The position numbers and the translations under genes are program-made. DNA of 64,000 nt. Source: an uncultured Paracoccaceae bacterium (GTDB taxonomy: Bacteria > Pseudomonadota > Alphaproteobacteria > Rhodobacterales > Rhodobacteraceae). The stretch spans positions 62,001 through 126,000 of the forward strand of contig CANLEQ010000005.1 in assembly GCA_947489705.1 (NCBI GenBank), given 5' to 3'. Below, in pieces: positions 8,834 through 19,628 of this stretch; within the stretch, counting starts at the first letter, position 1, and the number at the start of each line of letters is the position of its first letter. The notes under the pieces are model-generated. The model had not been told where the DNA came from and searched no databases. It worked only from the letters and a program-made list of their open reading frames with translations.

Positions 8834-11128
8834 TCACCGCCGGTTCAGAAGATCGCGATAGACGGCGTTCAGCGCGCCTGCCTCGGCCTCGAGCGTGAAG
8901 GCGCGCGCGACATGCGCCCGGGCCTCGGCCCCCTGCACGCGGAGCCGGTCGGGATCGTCGAGCGCGCCTCCGATCGCGGCGGCGAGCGCCCCTGCATCGT
9001 CGGGCGCCACCAGCGCGCCGGTCCGGCCATCGACCACCAGCTCCTCGAAGGCGCCGACGCGGGTCGCGACGACCGGCACACCGGACGCCATCGCCTCGAG
9101 CGGGGTGAGGCCGAACCCTTCCCAGCGTTGCGGCGCGACATAGAGGTCGAGTGCCGCGTAATGGCCGGCAATGGCATGGGTCGCCACTTCGGGCAGGAAG
9201 CGGATCCGCTCGGCAAGGCCCGTCTCGCGCGCACGCTCCTGAAGGCGCGCGGCGAAGGCGCGCTCGCGGTCGGTGGCCCGCCCCATGACGAGCGCGATCG
9301 CGTCGGGATGGCGCGGCAGGACCTGCGCCATCGCCTCGACGAAAAGGTCCGTGCCCTTGGATGGGCGGATGCGGCCGTAGCAGCCGATCAGGATTGCCTC
9401 CGGGGGCAGGTCGAGCGCGCGGCGCAGCGCGGCGCGATCCGCGGCGGGGGCGAAGGTTTCGGTGTCGATGCCGTGGCGGATGACCGTCGCGCGCCGTTGC
9501 AGATAGGCCGCGCTCCTGTCGGAGGTGGCGATCACCGCATCCATCCGCGCGATCAGCCATCTGGTGAGGCCGGTATGGTGCCGCTGCGAGGCGGAGGTGA
9601 AGACCAGCTTCAGCCGCTTGCGCGCCAGATGTTTCAGCGCCAGCCCGCCCAGCATCTCGACATTGCGCCGCGCGTGCCAGACGCGCGGGACGCGGGCCGG
9701 CAGGGCAAGCAGGCGCAAGAGCGGCAGATGCGGCACGTGAGAGGGCAATCCCGGACCGGTAGCCCGGATGGCGATGTCGCGCGCCTGTAGCGGCACCAGT
9801 CGCACGATCGTGGCCGTGACACCCGACAGACGGCGCTTGAAGTTCGGAGCGATGACGCGCGGGTCGGCCCCCGCGGGCGGCGTCGCGGCGAGCCTCCGCA
9901 GCGCGTCCGCGACCGCCGCCATATCGGGTTTGCGCAGCGTCGCGGGCTCGGCCGCGCCGGCGTGAAGCCGGGCGCCGACCGCCGCCGCGAGATCCGACGC
10001 GCGTTCCACCCGTAGAGCGACATCGCTTGCGATCAGATCGTCGTAGAGGCCCGCGAAATTGGTGACCGACGGTCCGGTCACCGCGTGGCAGCCGAGCTGG
10101 ACCGCCTCGAACGGATTGTGCCCGCCCATTTCCGCGAAAGAGCCGCCGATGAAGGCGACGTTCGACAGGGTGAACCAGAGGCCGAGCTCGCCCAGCGTGT
10201 CGGCGAGGTATATATCCGTCTCGGGCGTCGGCATCTCGCCCGCCCCGCGCCGCGCGACCTGCCAGCCATCCGATTGCAGGGCACGGGCGATCTCCGCGCC
10301 CCTCTCGGGATGCCGCGGCGCGAGGATGAGAAGCAGGTCGGGCGTGTCGCGGCGCAGCGCCTCATGCGTCGCGGACACGATCTCCTCCTCGCCGGGATGG
10401 GTCGACGCCGCCACCCAGAGCGGCCGCACCCCGAGCGTTTCGCGCATTCGCGCAAGCTCCGTGTGATCGACCGGCAGCGGCGGGGAGGCGCATTTGAGAT
10501 TGCCGATCACATCGACACGGCCGGGATCGAGCCCCAGCGCCAGCAAACCCTTGGCGGTCCGCGCGTCCTGCGGCAGGACCAGGGCGATCCGGTCGAGCAT
10601 GTGGCGGGCGAGGGGGGCGATGCGCCGCCAGCGCCGCAACGAGCGATCCGAGAGCCGCGCGCCCACCAGGGCGATCGGGATCGCGCGCAGATGCGCTTCG
10701 GTGATCTGCCGCGGCCAGAGCTCGCTTTCAGTGAGCACGAAGAGATCCGGCCGCCAATGCTCGAGGAACCGGTGTACGGCACCCGCGGTGTCGAGCGGCG
10801 CGAACTGGTGCAGGATGCCCTCGGGCGCACGCCGGGCCACCATCTCCGCCGAGGTGGCTGAGCTCGTCGTCAGAAGAACATGCGCGTCAGCCGACAGCCT
10901 CGCGCAGAGCGGCAGGATCGACATCGCCTCGCCGACCGAGACGGCATGGATCCAGATCAGCCGACCGTCCGGCCGGGGCGATGTGGCGTTGCCCAGACGT
11001 TCGGCCCGGCGCGCGGGGGGCACGCCCTGCGCGCCGAGCTTGGCGGCATCGCGCCGCGCGGCGCGGAGCGCCACCAAGGCCGCGAGCGCGCGATACCCCG
11101 CATAGGCCGCGGCACCGGCAAGGCTCAT
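8834..11128 (-). CDS. Fusion ORF: N-terminal KDO transferase (WaaA/KdtA-like) plus C-terminal LPS-core glycosyltransferase (GT4-like)
   Basis: Uninterrupted 764-codon frame from ATG at 11128 (ATGA overlap with moaA stop); N-half [20 protein letters not shown]...[11 protein letters not shown]...[21 protein letters not shown]-half [18 protein letters not shown]...[15 protein letters not shown]...[26 protein letters not shown]. Confidence 0.85.
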   Translation of the reverse strand: MSLAGAAAYAGYRALAALVALRAARRDAAKLGAQGVPPARRAERLGNATSPRPDGRLIWIHAVSVGEAMSILPLCARLSADAHVLLTTSSATSAEMVARRAPEGILHQFAPLDTAGAVHRFLEHWRPDLFVLTESELWPRQITEAHLRAIPIALVGARLSDRSLRRWRRIAPLARHMLDRIALVLPQDARTAKGLLALGLDPGRVDVIGNLKCASPPLPVDHTELARMRETLGVRPLWVAASTHPGEEEIVSATHEALRRDTPDLLLILAPRHPERGAEIARALQSDGWQVARRGAGEMPTPETDIYLADTLGELGLWFTLSNVAFIGGSFAEMGGHNPFEAVQLGCHAVTGPSVTNFAGLYDDLIASDVALRVERASDLAAAVGARLHAGAAEPATLRKPDMAAVADALRRLAATPPAGADPRVIAPNFKRRLSGVTATIVRLVPLQARDIAIRATGPGLPSHVPHLPLLRLLALPARVPRVWHARRNVEMLGGLALKHLARKRLKLVFTSASQRHHTGLTRWLIARMDAVIATSDRSAAYLQRRATVIRHGIDTETFAPAADRAALRRALDLPPEAILIGCYGRIRPSKGTDLFVEAMAQVLPRHPDAIALVMGRATDRERAFAARLQERARETGLAERIRFLPEVATHAIAGHYAALDLYVAPQRWEGFGLTPLEAMASGVPVVATRVGAFEELVVDGRTGALVAPDDAGALAAAIGGALDDPDRLRVQGAEARAHVARAFTLEAEAGALNAVYRDLLNRR

Positions 11129-12129
11129 CCGCCGGTATGGCTCATGTGTCGGGTCATCTGGCCTTCGGGGCGCGCGCGGGAATAGTCGAAATCGTGGCCC
11201 TTGGGCTTGTGCGAGATGGCCGTGCGGATCGCGCCTTCCAGACCCGCGTCGTCGTCCGAGGCGCGCAGCGGCGTGCGCAGGTCGGCCATGTCCTCCTGAC
11301 CGAGGCACATGTAGAGCTCGCCCGTGCAGGTCAGCCGCACGCGGTTGCAGCTCTCGCAGAAATTGTGGCTGAGCGGCGTGATGAAACCGATCTCCTGGCC
11401 GGTCTCCGCGACCCGGACATAGCGCGCCGGCCCCCCGGTGCGCTTGGGAATGTCGGTGAGGGTGCGGCGCGTCGCGAGTTCGGCGCGCACGTCCTTCAGC
11501 GACCAGTACTGGCCCACACGATCCTCGCCACCGAGATCGCCCATCGGCATCACCTCGATGAAGGTAATCTCCATGTCGCGGCTGGCGCACCAGTCGACGA
11601 GGGTGAAAAGCTCGTCCTCGTTGAAGCCCTTGAGCGCGACCGTGTTAATCTTGACCTTGAGCCCGGCCTTCTGCGCCGCGTCGATCCCTTTCAGGACCTG
11701 CGGCAGGCGGCCCCAGCGCGTCACGCGGGCGAACTTGGCCTCGTCGAGCGTGTCGAGCGAGATGTTCACGCGCCTTATCCCGGCGGCATAGAGGTCGTCC
11801 GCGAAGCGGCTGAGCTGCGATCCGTTGGTCGTGAGCGTCACCTCGTGCAGGTCGCCCGCCTCGAGATGGCGCGACATGCGCCGGAAGAAGGTCATGATGT
11901 CGCGCCGGACCAGCGGCTCGCCGCCGGTGATGCGCAGCTTCTTCACTCCGAGCCGGACGAAGGCCGAGCACATCCGGTCGAGCTCCTCCAGCGTCAGAAG
12001 TTCCTTCTTGGGCAGGAACTGCATGTTCTCGGACATGCAATAGACGCAGCGGAAGTCGCACCGGTCGGTGACGGAGACGCGCAGATACGAGATGGCGCGC
12101 TGGAATGGATCGATGAGGGGCTTGGTCAT
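11125..12129 (-). CDS. moaA: GTP 3',8-cyclase (molybdenum cofactor biosynthesis)
   Basis: 334 aa; radical [15 protein letters not shown]-terminal [23 protein letters not shown]. Confidence 0.95.
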   Translation of the reverse strand: MTKPLIDPFQRAISYLRVSVTDRCDFRCVYCMSENMQFLPKKELLTLEELDRMCSAFVRLGVKKLRITGGEPLVRRDIMTFFRRMSRHLEAGDLHEVTLTTNGSQLSRFADDLYAAGIRRVNISLDTLDEAKFARVTRWGRLPQVLKGIDAAQKAGLKVKINTVALKGFNEDELFTLVDWCASRDMEITFIEVMPMGDLGGEDRVGQYWSLKDVRAELATRRTLTDIPKRTGGPARYVRVAETGQEIGFITPLSHNFCESCNRVRLTCTGELYMCLGQEDMADLRTPLRASDDDAGLEGAIRTAISHKPKGHDFDYSRARPEGQMTRHMSHTGG

Positions 12130-12217
12130 GGTTCAAGAGGTAGGGCGCGCGGGGGGCGGCCGCAACCCGGCCCATTGGGCGTTGTGCAGGCGCGGCCGCT
12201 GGATTACGCTCATCGCC

Positions 12218-12718
12218 ATGAGAATGAAGCCCTTTCCCGTCGCGCTCCTGATGATCCTGTCGGGCTGTGCGCAAATTTCGGGCGTCGCGCCGGTCGGCCC
12301 GGGCGCTGTCGGCGCGCGTGGCGAGCGTCCTCCCGCGCCGCCCGCGCCGCCCGCGGAGATCGCCGCGATCGTCTCGGCACCGCCGCCCTCGGGCGGGGCG
12401 CGCACCGCCGACCAGTTCGACACCACGACCGAGGAACAGCGCGCGGCTGCAACCGCCGCGCCCACCGGCGGCGAGGAGCGGCTCGGCGAGGTCGTGGCGA
12501 GCCTCGGCGATCCGACCGAACCGGGACTCTGGATCAAGACCACGCTGGTGGACGAACAGCGATCCGGCCGGCTCGAATATCCGGACTCCGGCCAGAGTGC
12601 CGTGGTCGAACTTCGGCCGCTCGATGCGGATGGCGGCGCGCAGGTCTCGCTGGCGGCGATGCGCCTGCTCGAGGCGCCGCTGACCGACCTGCCGACCCTG
12701 ATCGTCTACGGCAACTGA
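12218..12718 (+). CDS. Putative lipoprotein of unknown function
   Basis: MRMKPFPVALLMILSGC lipobox, Pro/Ala-rich linker, conserved-looking C-terminal domain. Confidence 0.6.
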   Translation: MRMKPFPVALLMILSGCAQISGVAPVGPGAVGARGERPPAPPAPPAEIAAIVSAPPPSGGARTADQFDTTTEEQRAAATAAPTGGEERLGEVVASLGDPTEPGLWIKTTLVDEQRSGRLEYPDSGQSAVVELRPLDADGGAQVSLAAMRLLEAPLTDLPTLIVYGN

Positions 12719-12720
12719 CG

Positions 12721-14328
12721 ATGGGCGATATCGCGGATCGCAGGTTGCTCCCCGAGGATCGCGCGACATTCGCCTGGGACATCCCCGAGAAACTCAACAT
12801 CGCCGAGCGGTGCTGCGACAGCTGGGCCGAGGTCGCGCCCGACCGCGTCGCCATCACCGACGTCGCCGCCGACGGCACCCGGCGGGACGTGAGCTTCGCC
12901 ACCCTGCGCGATCGCTCCGACCGGCTCGCCACGGCCCTCGCGGATCTCGGCGTGACGCGCGGGTCCCGCGTGGCGCTGCTGCTGAGCCAGGGGCCCGACG
13001 TCATGGTGGGCCATTTCGCGGTGATGAAGCTCGGGGCGATCGCGCTGCCGCTCTTCACGCTTTTCGGGCCCGACGCGCTGACCTTCCGTCTCGGCGACAG
13101 TGGCGCGACGGTCGCGATCACCGACGGCGACAACCTCGACAAGCTGCTGGAGGTGGCGCGGCACACGCCCGAGCTCGCGCATGTCGTCTGTACCGACGCG
13201 CAGGATCACGTACCCACCCTCGAGAGCCTGATCGGCGCGGCCACACCGCTCGCCCGCCGGGCGGAGACGGCGCCGGACGATCCGGCGGTGATGATCTACA
13301 CCTCCGGCACGACCGGATCGCCCAAGGGCGTCCTTCATGCCCACAGGTTCCTCCTCGGCCATCTGCCCTGTTTCGAGGTCAATCACCACGGCATCCCGCG
13401 CGACGACGACGTCGCCTGGACCCCGGCCGACTGGGCCTGGATCGGCGGGCTGATGGATCTGGCGATGCCGAGCCTTCATTACGGCATCCGTCTGGTCAGC
13501 CACCGGATGCGGAAATTCGACGCGGATGCCGCCTGGTCCCTGATCGCGGCCGAACGTGTCACCCGGCTGTTCATGCCGCCCGCCGCGCTGCGGATGATGC
13601 GCCATGCCGAGATCCCCCGAGGCGTGGCGGTTCGCTCGATCTCGTCGGGCGGCGAGGCGCTCGGCGCGGATCTGCTCGACTGGGGGGAGAGGGCGCTCGG
13701 CGCCGCCATCAACGAGCTCTACGGCCAGACGGAATGCAACCTCGTCGCGGCGTCGGATGCCGCGCACGGCGTCCTGCGGCCGGGATCTGTCGGCCGGGCG
13801 GTTCCGGGCCACGACGTGGGGGTGCTCGACGGCGACGGGGCGCCGGTGCGCGACACGCTGGGCGAGATCGCCGTGCGTGCGCCCGATCCGGGGATGTTCC
13901 TGCGCTACTGGAACCAGCCCGAAAAGACGCAGGCGAAATTCTCTGGCGACTGGATGCGCACGGGCGATCTGGGAACGATGGATGGCGACGGCTATCTCAC
14001 CTTCGTGTCGCGCGACGACGACGTGATCAATTCGTCCGGCTATCGCATCGGCCCGGGCGAGATCGAGGCCTGCCTCGCGCGGCACGGCGACGTCCTGATG
14101 GCCGCGGTGGTCGGGTTGCCCGATCCCCATCGCGGCGAGGCGATCACCGCCTTCGTGGTGCCGCGGGCGAGGCGCGGCGACCCCGCTTTGGCCGAGGCGC
14201 TGATCGCGCATGTGCGCGACGCGCTCGGGCCTTACGTGGCGCCCCGCGCCGTGCATTTCCGCGAGGATCTGCCGGTGACCGCCACCGGCAAGGTCATGCG
14301 CCGCGCGCTGCGCGAGGCGGCCGTGTAG
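12721..14328 (+). CDS. AMP-binding acyl-CoA synthetase (acetyl-CoA synthetase-like)
   Basis: 535 aa; MIYTSGTTGSPKGVLHAHRF, MRTGDLGTMDGDGYLTFVSRDDDVINSSGYRIGPGEIE, TATGKVMRR. Confidence 0.9.
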   Translation: MGDIADRRLLPEDRATFAWDIPEKLNIAERCCDSWAEVAPDRVAITDVAADGTRRDVSFATLRDRSDRLATALADLGVTRGSRVALLLSQGPDVMVGHFAVMKLGAIALPLFTLFGPDALTFRLGDSGATVAITDGDNLDKLLEVARHTPELAHVVCTDAQDHVPTLESLIGAATPLARRAETAPDDPAVMIYTSGTTGSPKGVLHAHRFLLGHLPCFEVNHHGIPRDDDVAWTPADWAWIGGLMDLAMPSLHYGIRLVSHRMRKFDADAAWSLIAAERVTRLFMPPAALRMMRHAEIPRGVAVRSISSGGEALGADLLDWGERALGAAINELYGQTECNLVAASDAAHGVLRPGSVGRAVPGHDVGVLDGDGAPVRDTLGEIAVRAPDPGMFLRYWNQPEKTQAKFSGDWMRTGDLGTMDGDGYLTFVSRDDDVINSSGYRIGPGEIEACLARHGDVLMAAVVGLPDPHRGEAITAFVVPRARRGDPALAEALIAHVRDALGPYVAPRAVHFREDLPVTATGKVMRRALREAAV

Positions 14329-14333
14329 CGCGA

Positions 14334-15314
14334 CTAGAGCCGCGCCGAATCCATGCCGGGCATCATCAGACCCTTGAGATGGTGCGCGCAGCCCGTCAGC
14401 GCCGCGTAATCGTCCTCCACCCCCCAGATCGCGAAGCGCGTCATGAAGTCCGAGAACCGCCCCTTGGCCCGGAACGCCTCGGCAAATCCGAAGCGCGGGA
14501 AATAGGGCGTCAGCGCGCGGGCCATCCCGCCGATGAGATAGATGCCGCCGAAGGGCAGGTGGGTCAGCGCCAGATCCCCCGTGACGCGCCCCAGTGCCTG
14601 CACGAAGGCGTGCGCCGCCTTGATCGCCACCGGATCCTCTGCCGCGAGCGCCGCCATGATGTCGGCGGAGGGCCGCGCGGCGTCGGTCCCGCTGGCCCAG
14701 GCATAGGTCCGCTCGAAGCCCCGGCCGGACAGCACGTCCTCCACGCCGGGAAAGCCGTGCGCGCTGGTGACGTAGCGGGCCAGCGAAACGTCGTCGTCGC
14801 TCAGCACCGGAAGCGTGACATGCCCGGATTCGCAGGGCGGCACGTAGCGCCCCGTATCGGTGCGAAAGACCGGCACCGCGTTGAACCCGGTGCCGCATCC
14901 GACCACCAGCTTGGCATCGTGCGGTTGAGGCTCCGCCCCGGTCACGAGCGCCTGGAGCTTGTCGCCGGCGACATGATCCATCGCGTGACCTTGCGCCTGC
15001 AAGTCATTGAGAATGGAGACGATCGGCGCCCCGGTGCAGGCCGCGAGATCGTCGCGCGTCATCGACCAGCCGACATTCGTCAGCCGGCCTACGCCGTCCA
15101 TCACGGGTCCCGCCATCGCGACGCATGCCCCGTCGCACCGCGGATCGCCCGCCTCGCGCAGGAATGCCGAGAGGATCGGCCCGAGCGCGGTGTAATCGGC
15201 GATGCGGAACCGGCGGATCGTGTCGGTGCGGACCTCGCCGCCGCTCGCCAGGGCGACACGTGTGTTGGTGCCGCCGACATCGGCGACGACCATGGTCGAA
15301 TTCTCAGGAGACAT
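14334..15314 (-). CDS. glk: Glucokinase
   Basis: 326 aa; VVADVGGTNTRVALA, GTGFNAV, FGGIYLIGGMA. Confidence 0.9.
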   Translation of the reverse strand: MSPENSTMVVADVGGTNTRVALASGGEVRTDTIRRFRIADYTALGPILSAFLREAGDPRCDGACVAMAGPVMDGVGRLTNVGWSMTRDDLAACTGAPIVSILNDLQAQGHAMDHVAGDKLQALVTGAEPQPHDAKLVVGCGTGFNAVPVFRTDTGRYVPPCESGHVTLPVLSDDDVSLARYVTSAHGFPGVEDVLSGRGFERTYAWASGTDAARPSADIMAALAAEDPVAIKAAHAFVQALGRVTGDLALTHLPFGGIYLIGGMARALTPYFPRFGFAEAFRAKGRFSDFMTRFAIWGVEDDYAALTGCAHHLKGLMMPGMDSARL

Positions 15315-15324
15315 CGTCGGGATT

Positions 15325-16650
15325 CTACCTCTGGAGGGCGGTGGACAGGGCGTGATAGGACGCTTTCGGCGTGCGCTTCAAGCTCTTGAAGTCGACGTGG
15401 ACGATGCCGAAGCGGGGGGCGTAGCCGAGGTTCCACTCGTAATTGTCGAGCAGCGACCAGGTGAAGTACCCCTTGACCGGGATGCCCTCGTCGGCGGCGC
15501 GCTTCACGCGGGCAAGATGGGCGTCGAGATAATCCACACGCTTCTGGTCCTTGACCTCGCCGCCGCTCACGCTGTCGTCGCAGGCCATGCCGTTCTCGGT
15601 GACGTAGAGCGGGATGTCGCGGGTATAGCCCTCGTGGACGCGCTTGAGCAGGTGATAGAGCCCGTCGGGATAGATCTCCCAGCCGACCTGGGTCTTGGAA
15701 AGCGGTCCGGTCACCTCTTCGAGATGCGGCCAGGGGCCCTCGGCGGGGGCGATCAGCTTGCGGGTATAGTAGTTCAGCCCGCACCAATCGACCTTCTGGC
15801 CGATGAGGTCCATGTCGTCGTGCCATTTCTCGGGAAGGTGCGGGCCAAGCCCGTCCATCAGATCCTCGGGATAGGACTTGTTGAAGAGGCCGCCGAGGAA
15901 GAACCGGTTGTAGAAGCCGTCATAGGTCCGCGTGGCCTTCGCGGCCGCCTCGCTGCCGTCGACCGGCACCGCGTATTCGAGGTTGCAGACCGCCCCGAGA
16001 TTTTCCATGCCGAGCCCGCGCATCACCTCGATCGACCGGCCATGGGCCAGCAGGACGTGGTGCATGGCCCTTGCCGTGGCGCGGACGTCGCGCAGACCGG
16101 GCGCGTGGTTGCCCGAGAAATGGCTCATCCAGGCGACGCACCAGGGCTCGTTGATCGGGGCGGCGGACCAGACCCGGTCGCCGATCCGCTCCATCACGAC
16201 TTGGGTGAAATCCGCGAACCACCCGGCGATGTCGCGATTGGCCCATCCGCCGAGATCCGCGAGCGCCGAGGGCAATTCCCAGTGATAGAGCGTGGCGGCA
16301 GGCTTGATGCCCCGTTCCAGCAGGCCGTCGACCAGCCGTTCGTAGAAATCCAGCCCTTCGGCATTCACCTTGCCGCGCCCCTCCGGCAGGACCCGCGCCC
16401 AGGAGGTCGAGAAGCGATAGACGTCGAAATTCGCGTCGCGCAGCAGGTCGAGATCCTCGTCCATCCGGTGATAATGGTCGCATGCGATGTCGCCGTTCTG
16501 GCCGCCCACGACATTGCCGGGCGTGGCCGCGAAGGTGTCCCAATGGGTCTTGCCGGCGCCGCCGAAGGAATGCCCTTCGATCTGATAGGAAGAGGTCGAG
16601 GCCCCGAAGAGAAAGCCGTCGGGAAAATCGCTGCGGTTCAGATCAAGCAT
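15325..16650 (-). CDS. Beta-glucosidase, glycoside hydrolase family 1
   Basis: FPDGFLFGASTSSYQIEGHSFGG...NEPWC...LYVTENGMACDD; start at MLDLNRSDFP. Confidence 0.94.
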   Translation of the reverse strand: MLDLNRSDFPDGFLFGASTSSYQIEGHSFGGAGKTHWDTFAATPGNVVGGQNGDIACDHYHRMDEDLDLLRDANFDVYRFSTSWARVLPEGRGKVNAEGLDFYERLVDGLLERGIKPAATLYHWELPSALADLGGWANRDIAGWFADFTQVVMERIGDRVWSAAPINEPWCVAWMSHFSGNHAPGLRDVRATARAMHHVLLAHGRSIEVMRGLGMENLGAVCNLEYAVPVDGSEAAAKATRTYDGFYNRFFLGGLFNKSYPEDLMDGLGPHLPEKWHDDMDLIGQKVDWCGLNYYTRKLIAPAEGPWPHLEEVTGPLSKTQVGWEIYPDGLYHLLKRVHEGYTRDIPLYVTENGMACDDSVSGGEVKDQKRVDYLDAHLARVKRAADEGIPVKGYFTWSLLDNYEWNLGYAPRFGIVHVDFKSLKRTPKASYHALSTALQR

Positions 16651-17060
16651 GGGTCTCTTTCGTTTCAATGGTGCCGAAGGCGGATCATGTCGCGTCTTCA
16701 CCTAGGGGAAAACCCCTTCCCAGCAAGCAGACCGCTCGGCGCCCGGCCGCCGATGCCGGCGCGCCGGTGCGGCTCGGCGGAAATGTTTCGCGCGCGGAAC
16801 ATGCGCGGAGTCGCGCCTGCGCGATGCCGGCCCCCAACGCGGCGCCGGAGGCGGCGGGCGGCATGCCCGATTTCGGCGCATCCGGTGGAATTTCTGGCGT
16901 CATGAAGGTGACTTGCGGAGCTCGGTTGACACGATCGCACCGCTTTGCTTGTGTTTCGACCATGCCAAGAGGGGCCGGACCGCGCTCGCATGACGTTCTG
17001 GCCTTACGCGACCGGTCCGCTAATCTCGGACCGAAATCAATCGATGGGAGGAACCACCCG

Positions 17061-18413
17061 ATGAAACATCTTTTATATGCCGGCACCGCGACACTCGCCC
17101 TGGCCGCCGGCCCCGCGCTGGCGCAAAGCGACCTCGTCTTTCCCAAGGGAGAGGGCCCGTTCAACTGGTCGAGCCTCGAGGAGTTTGCCGCGGATCACGA
17201 CTTCAGCGGAGAGTCGATCTCGATCACCGGCCCCTGGACCGGCAACGACGCCGAACTGGTGGAATCCGTCATCGCCTATTTCGAGGATGCGACCGGCGCG
17301 TCGGTGAACTATTCGGGCTCCGACAGCTTCGAGCAGGACATCGTGATCTCGACCGAGGCCAATTCCGCCCCCAACATCGCCGTCTTCCCGCAGCCGGGGC
17401 TGCTCGCGGATCTGGCCGAACGCGGTTCGGTCGAGCCGCTCGATGCGGAAGTCTCTGAATGGGTCGTCGAGAACTACGCCGCCGGTGAATCCTGGGCCGA
17501 TCTCGCCACGTTCGAGGGCCCGGACGGCAATCCCGCGCTCTATGCCTTTCCCTACAAGGTCGACGTGAAATCGCTGGTCTGGTACGTGCCCGAACAGTTC
17601 GAGGAGGCCGGCTATGAGGTTCCCGAAACCCTCGAGGAGCTCAAGGAGCTGACTGCCACGATCGCCGAGGACGGCACCACGCCGTGGTGCATCGGGCTGG
17701 GATCGGGGGCGGCGACGGGCTGGCCCGCGACCGACTGGGTCGAGGACATGATGCTGCGGGTCGCGACGCCCGAGCAATACGACCAGTGGGTGACGAACGA
17801 GCTTCCGTTCAACGATCCGGTCGTCGTCGAGGCGATCGAGGAATATGGCTGGTTCCTGCAGGACGGATACGTCAATGGCGGGCGCGACGCGGCGGCGACC
17901 ACCGATTTCCGCGATTCCCCGACCAACCTCTTCGGCTTTCCGCCCGAATGCTACATGCACAAGGCGGCGACGTTCATCCCGACCTTCTTCCCCGATGGCA
18001 CGGTTGTGGGCGAGGATGTCGATTTCTTCTACTTCCCGGCGTCCGAAGGGGGGGATCGCCCGGTTCTGGGCGGGGGCACGATGTTCGCCATCACGTCGGA
18101 CAGCGAGGCGACGCGCGGCTTCATCGATTTCCTGCAAACCCCGCTCGCGCACGAGATCTGGGCCGCGCAGGGGGGTCTGCTGACGCCCCATACCGGCATC
18201 AACCCCGAGGTCTTTGCGACCGACAGCACCCGCGCGCTCAACGAGATCCTGCTCGATGCGGATATTTTCCGGTTCGACGGGTCCGACCTCATGCCGGGCG
18301 AGATCGGCGCGGGCGCGTTCTGGACCCAGATGGTCGAGTTCACGACCGGTGCCCAGGACGCCCAGGCGACCGCCGACACCATCCAGGACCGCTGGGAGGC
18401 GCTGAGCGACTGA
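17061..18413 (+). CDS. aglE: Alpha-glucoside ABC transporter substrate-binding protein
   Basis: 450 aa with signal peptide; AglE-like sequence; followed by two permeases, GH13 and ATPase. Confidence 0.88.
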   Translation: MKHLLYAGTATLALAAGPALAQSDLVFPKGEGPFNWSSLEEFAADHDFSGESISITGPWTGNDAELVESVIAYFEDATGASVNYSGSDSFEQDIVISTEANSAPNIAVFPQPGLLADLAERGSVEPLDAEVSEWVVENYAAGESWADLATFEGPDGNPALYAFPYKVDVKSLVWYVPEQFEEAGYEVPETLEELKELTATIAEDGTTPWCIGLGSGAATGWPATDWVEDMMLRVATPEQYDQWVTNELPFNDPVVVEAIEEYGWFLQDGYVNGGRDAAATTDFRDSPTNLFGFPPECYMHKAATFIPTFFPDGTVVGEDVDFFYFPASEGGDRPVLGGGTMFAITSDSEATRGFIDFLQTPLAHEIWAAQGGLLTPHTGINPEVFATDSTRALNEILLDADIFRFDGSDLMPGEIGAGAFWTQMVEFTTGAQDAQATADTIQDRWEALSD

Positions 18414-18469
18414 CGCTCTCGCGGATCAGCCGATCGAGCAGGGGCGTGGCATCGGCCGCGCCCTTCGCA

Positions 18470-18491
18470 TTTCCGGGTATGGCCCCGGAAA
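18470..18491 (+). other. Intercistronic hairpin between aglE and aglF
   Basis: tttccggg-tatggc-cccggaaa, 8-bp perfect stem. Confidence 0.45.
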
Positions 18492-18620
18492 CGCTCTCAA
18501 ATTCTGGCACGCGCGCCGCTTTCCGCCGCTTTTTGGTGTTGCGTTTCGCAAGCGCGTCGGCGCAGGATCGAAGGGGTGCGGACCGCGACATCCGATCCGG
18601 AACGAGGGGGGAATTCGGGC

Positions 18621-19601
18621 ATGCCAGTCGTCTTGCAGGGGCTTCTGACCATCTTGATCGGCGTCGCCGGTTGCGTGGCATATTTCTATCTTTCCAATCT
18701 CGTCCTCGACAAGGTGATCTTCCCCGCGCGGGGCGAGAAGGCCGGGCACAACATCAACCGCGCCAATCAGGTGCGGCCGTGGCTGTTCCTCTTTCCCGCG
18801 ATCTTCGTTCTGGGGCTCTACCTCGTCTATCCGGTGGCGGGATCGTTCATCCGGTCGCTCTACGGGCGCAATCCGGACGATTTCGTGGGCTTCGGCAATT
18901 ACGTGGCGCTGGCGGGATCGCCAGATTTCCGCATTTCGGTCTTCAACAACTTCCTCTGGGTGATCGTGGTGCCGGGCATGTCGACCTTCATCGGGCTCGT
19001 CGTGGCGCAACTCACCGACAAGCTCAGCTGGGGCAACATCGCAAAGTCGCTGATCTTCATGCCGATGGCGATCTCGTTCGTGGGCGCGTCGCTGATCTGG
19101 AAATTCGTCTACGCCAACGACGCCGATATCGGCCTGATCAACGCGCTGCGGGCCATGGTGGGCTTCGACAATCCGATCGACGTGCTGCAGATCCCGTTCT
19201 GGAACAACTTCTTCCTGATGATGATCCTGATCTGGATCCAGACGGGCTTCGCGATGGTGATCCTGAGCGCGGCACTGCGCGGCATTCCCGAGGAGACGAT
19301 CGAGGCGGCGATCCTCGACGGGGCCAATCCATGGCAATTGTTCTTCAGGATCAAGGTGCCGCAGATCATGACGACGATCGTGGTGGTCTGGACCACGATC
19401 ACGATCCTGGTCCTGAAGGTCTTCGATATCGTCTACACGATGACGGGCGGCAATTTCGGGACCGAGATCCTGCCCAGCTACATGATGGATTTCATGTTCC
19501 GCGACGACGGGCGCGCCACGGCCATCGCCTTCGTCATCATGATCATCGTGCTGCCGGTCATGGTCTGGAACATCCGCCAGGCGCAGCGGGAAATGCGATG
19601 A
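18621..19601 (+). CDS. aglF: Alpha-glucoside ABC transporter permease
   Basis: MalF-type permease; EAA-like motif AAILDGANPWQLFFRIKVPQI. Confidence 0.88.
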   Translation: MPVVLQGLLTILIGVAGCVAYFYLSNLVLDKVIFPARGEKAGHNINRANQVRPWLFLFPAIFVLGLYLVYPVAGSFIRSLYGRNPDDFVGFGNYVALAGSPDFRISVFNNFLWVIVVPGMSTFIGLVVAQLTDKLSWGNIAKSLIFMPMAISFVGASLIWKFVYANDADIGLINALRAMVGFDNPIDVLQIPFWNNFFLMMILIWIQTGFAMVILSAALRGIPEETIEAAILDGANPWQLFFRIKVPQIMTTIVVVWTTITILVLKVFDIVYTMTGGNFGTEILPSYMMDFMFRDDGRATAIAFVIMIIVLPVMVWNIRQAQREMR

Positions 19602-19628
19602 GCCGGCTCATGCGCGGGGGGAGGAAGA

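Noticed and set aside
7904-9790. 628-aa plus-strand ORF bridging the oxidoreductase and glycosyltransferase
   Set aside because: Out of frame with one gene and antisense to the other; low-complexity Arg/Gly-rich translation
10981-12700. Upstream extension of the 1115-aa plus-strand ORF at 10981-14328
   Set aside because: N-terminal part is antisense to waaA/moaA; the real acyl-CoA synthetase starts at 12721
16926-16955. TTGACA with 17-nt spacing upstream of aglE as a promoter
   Set aside because: -35 is good but the matching -10 (ttgtgt) is poor; not enough to call
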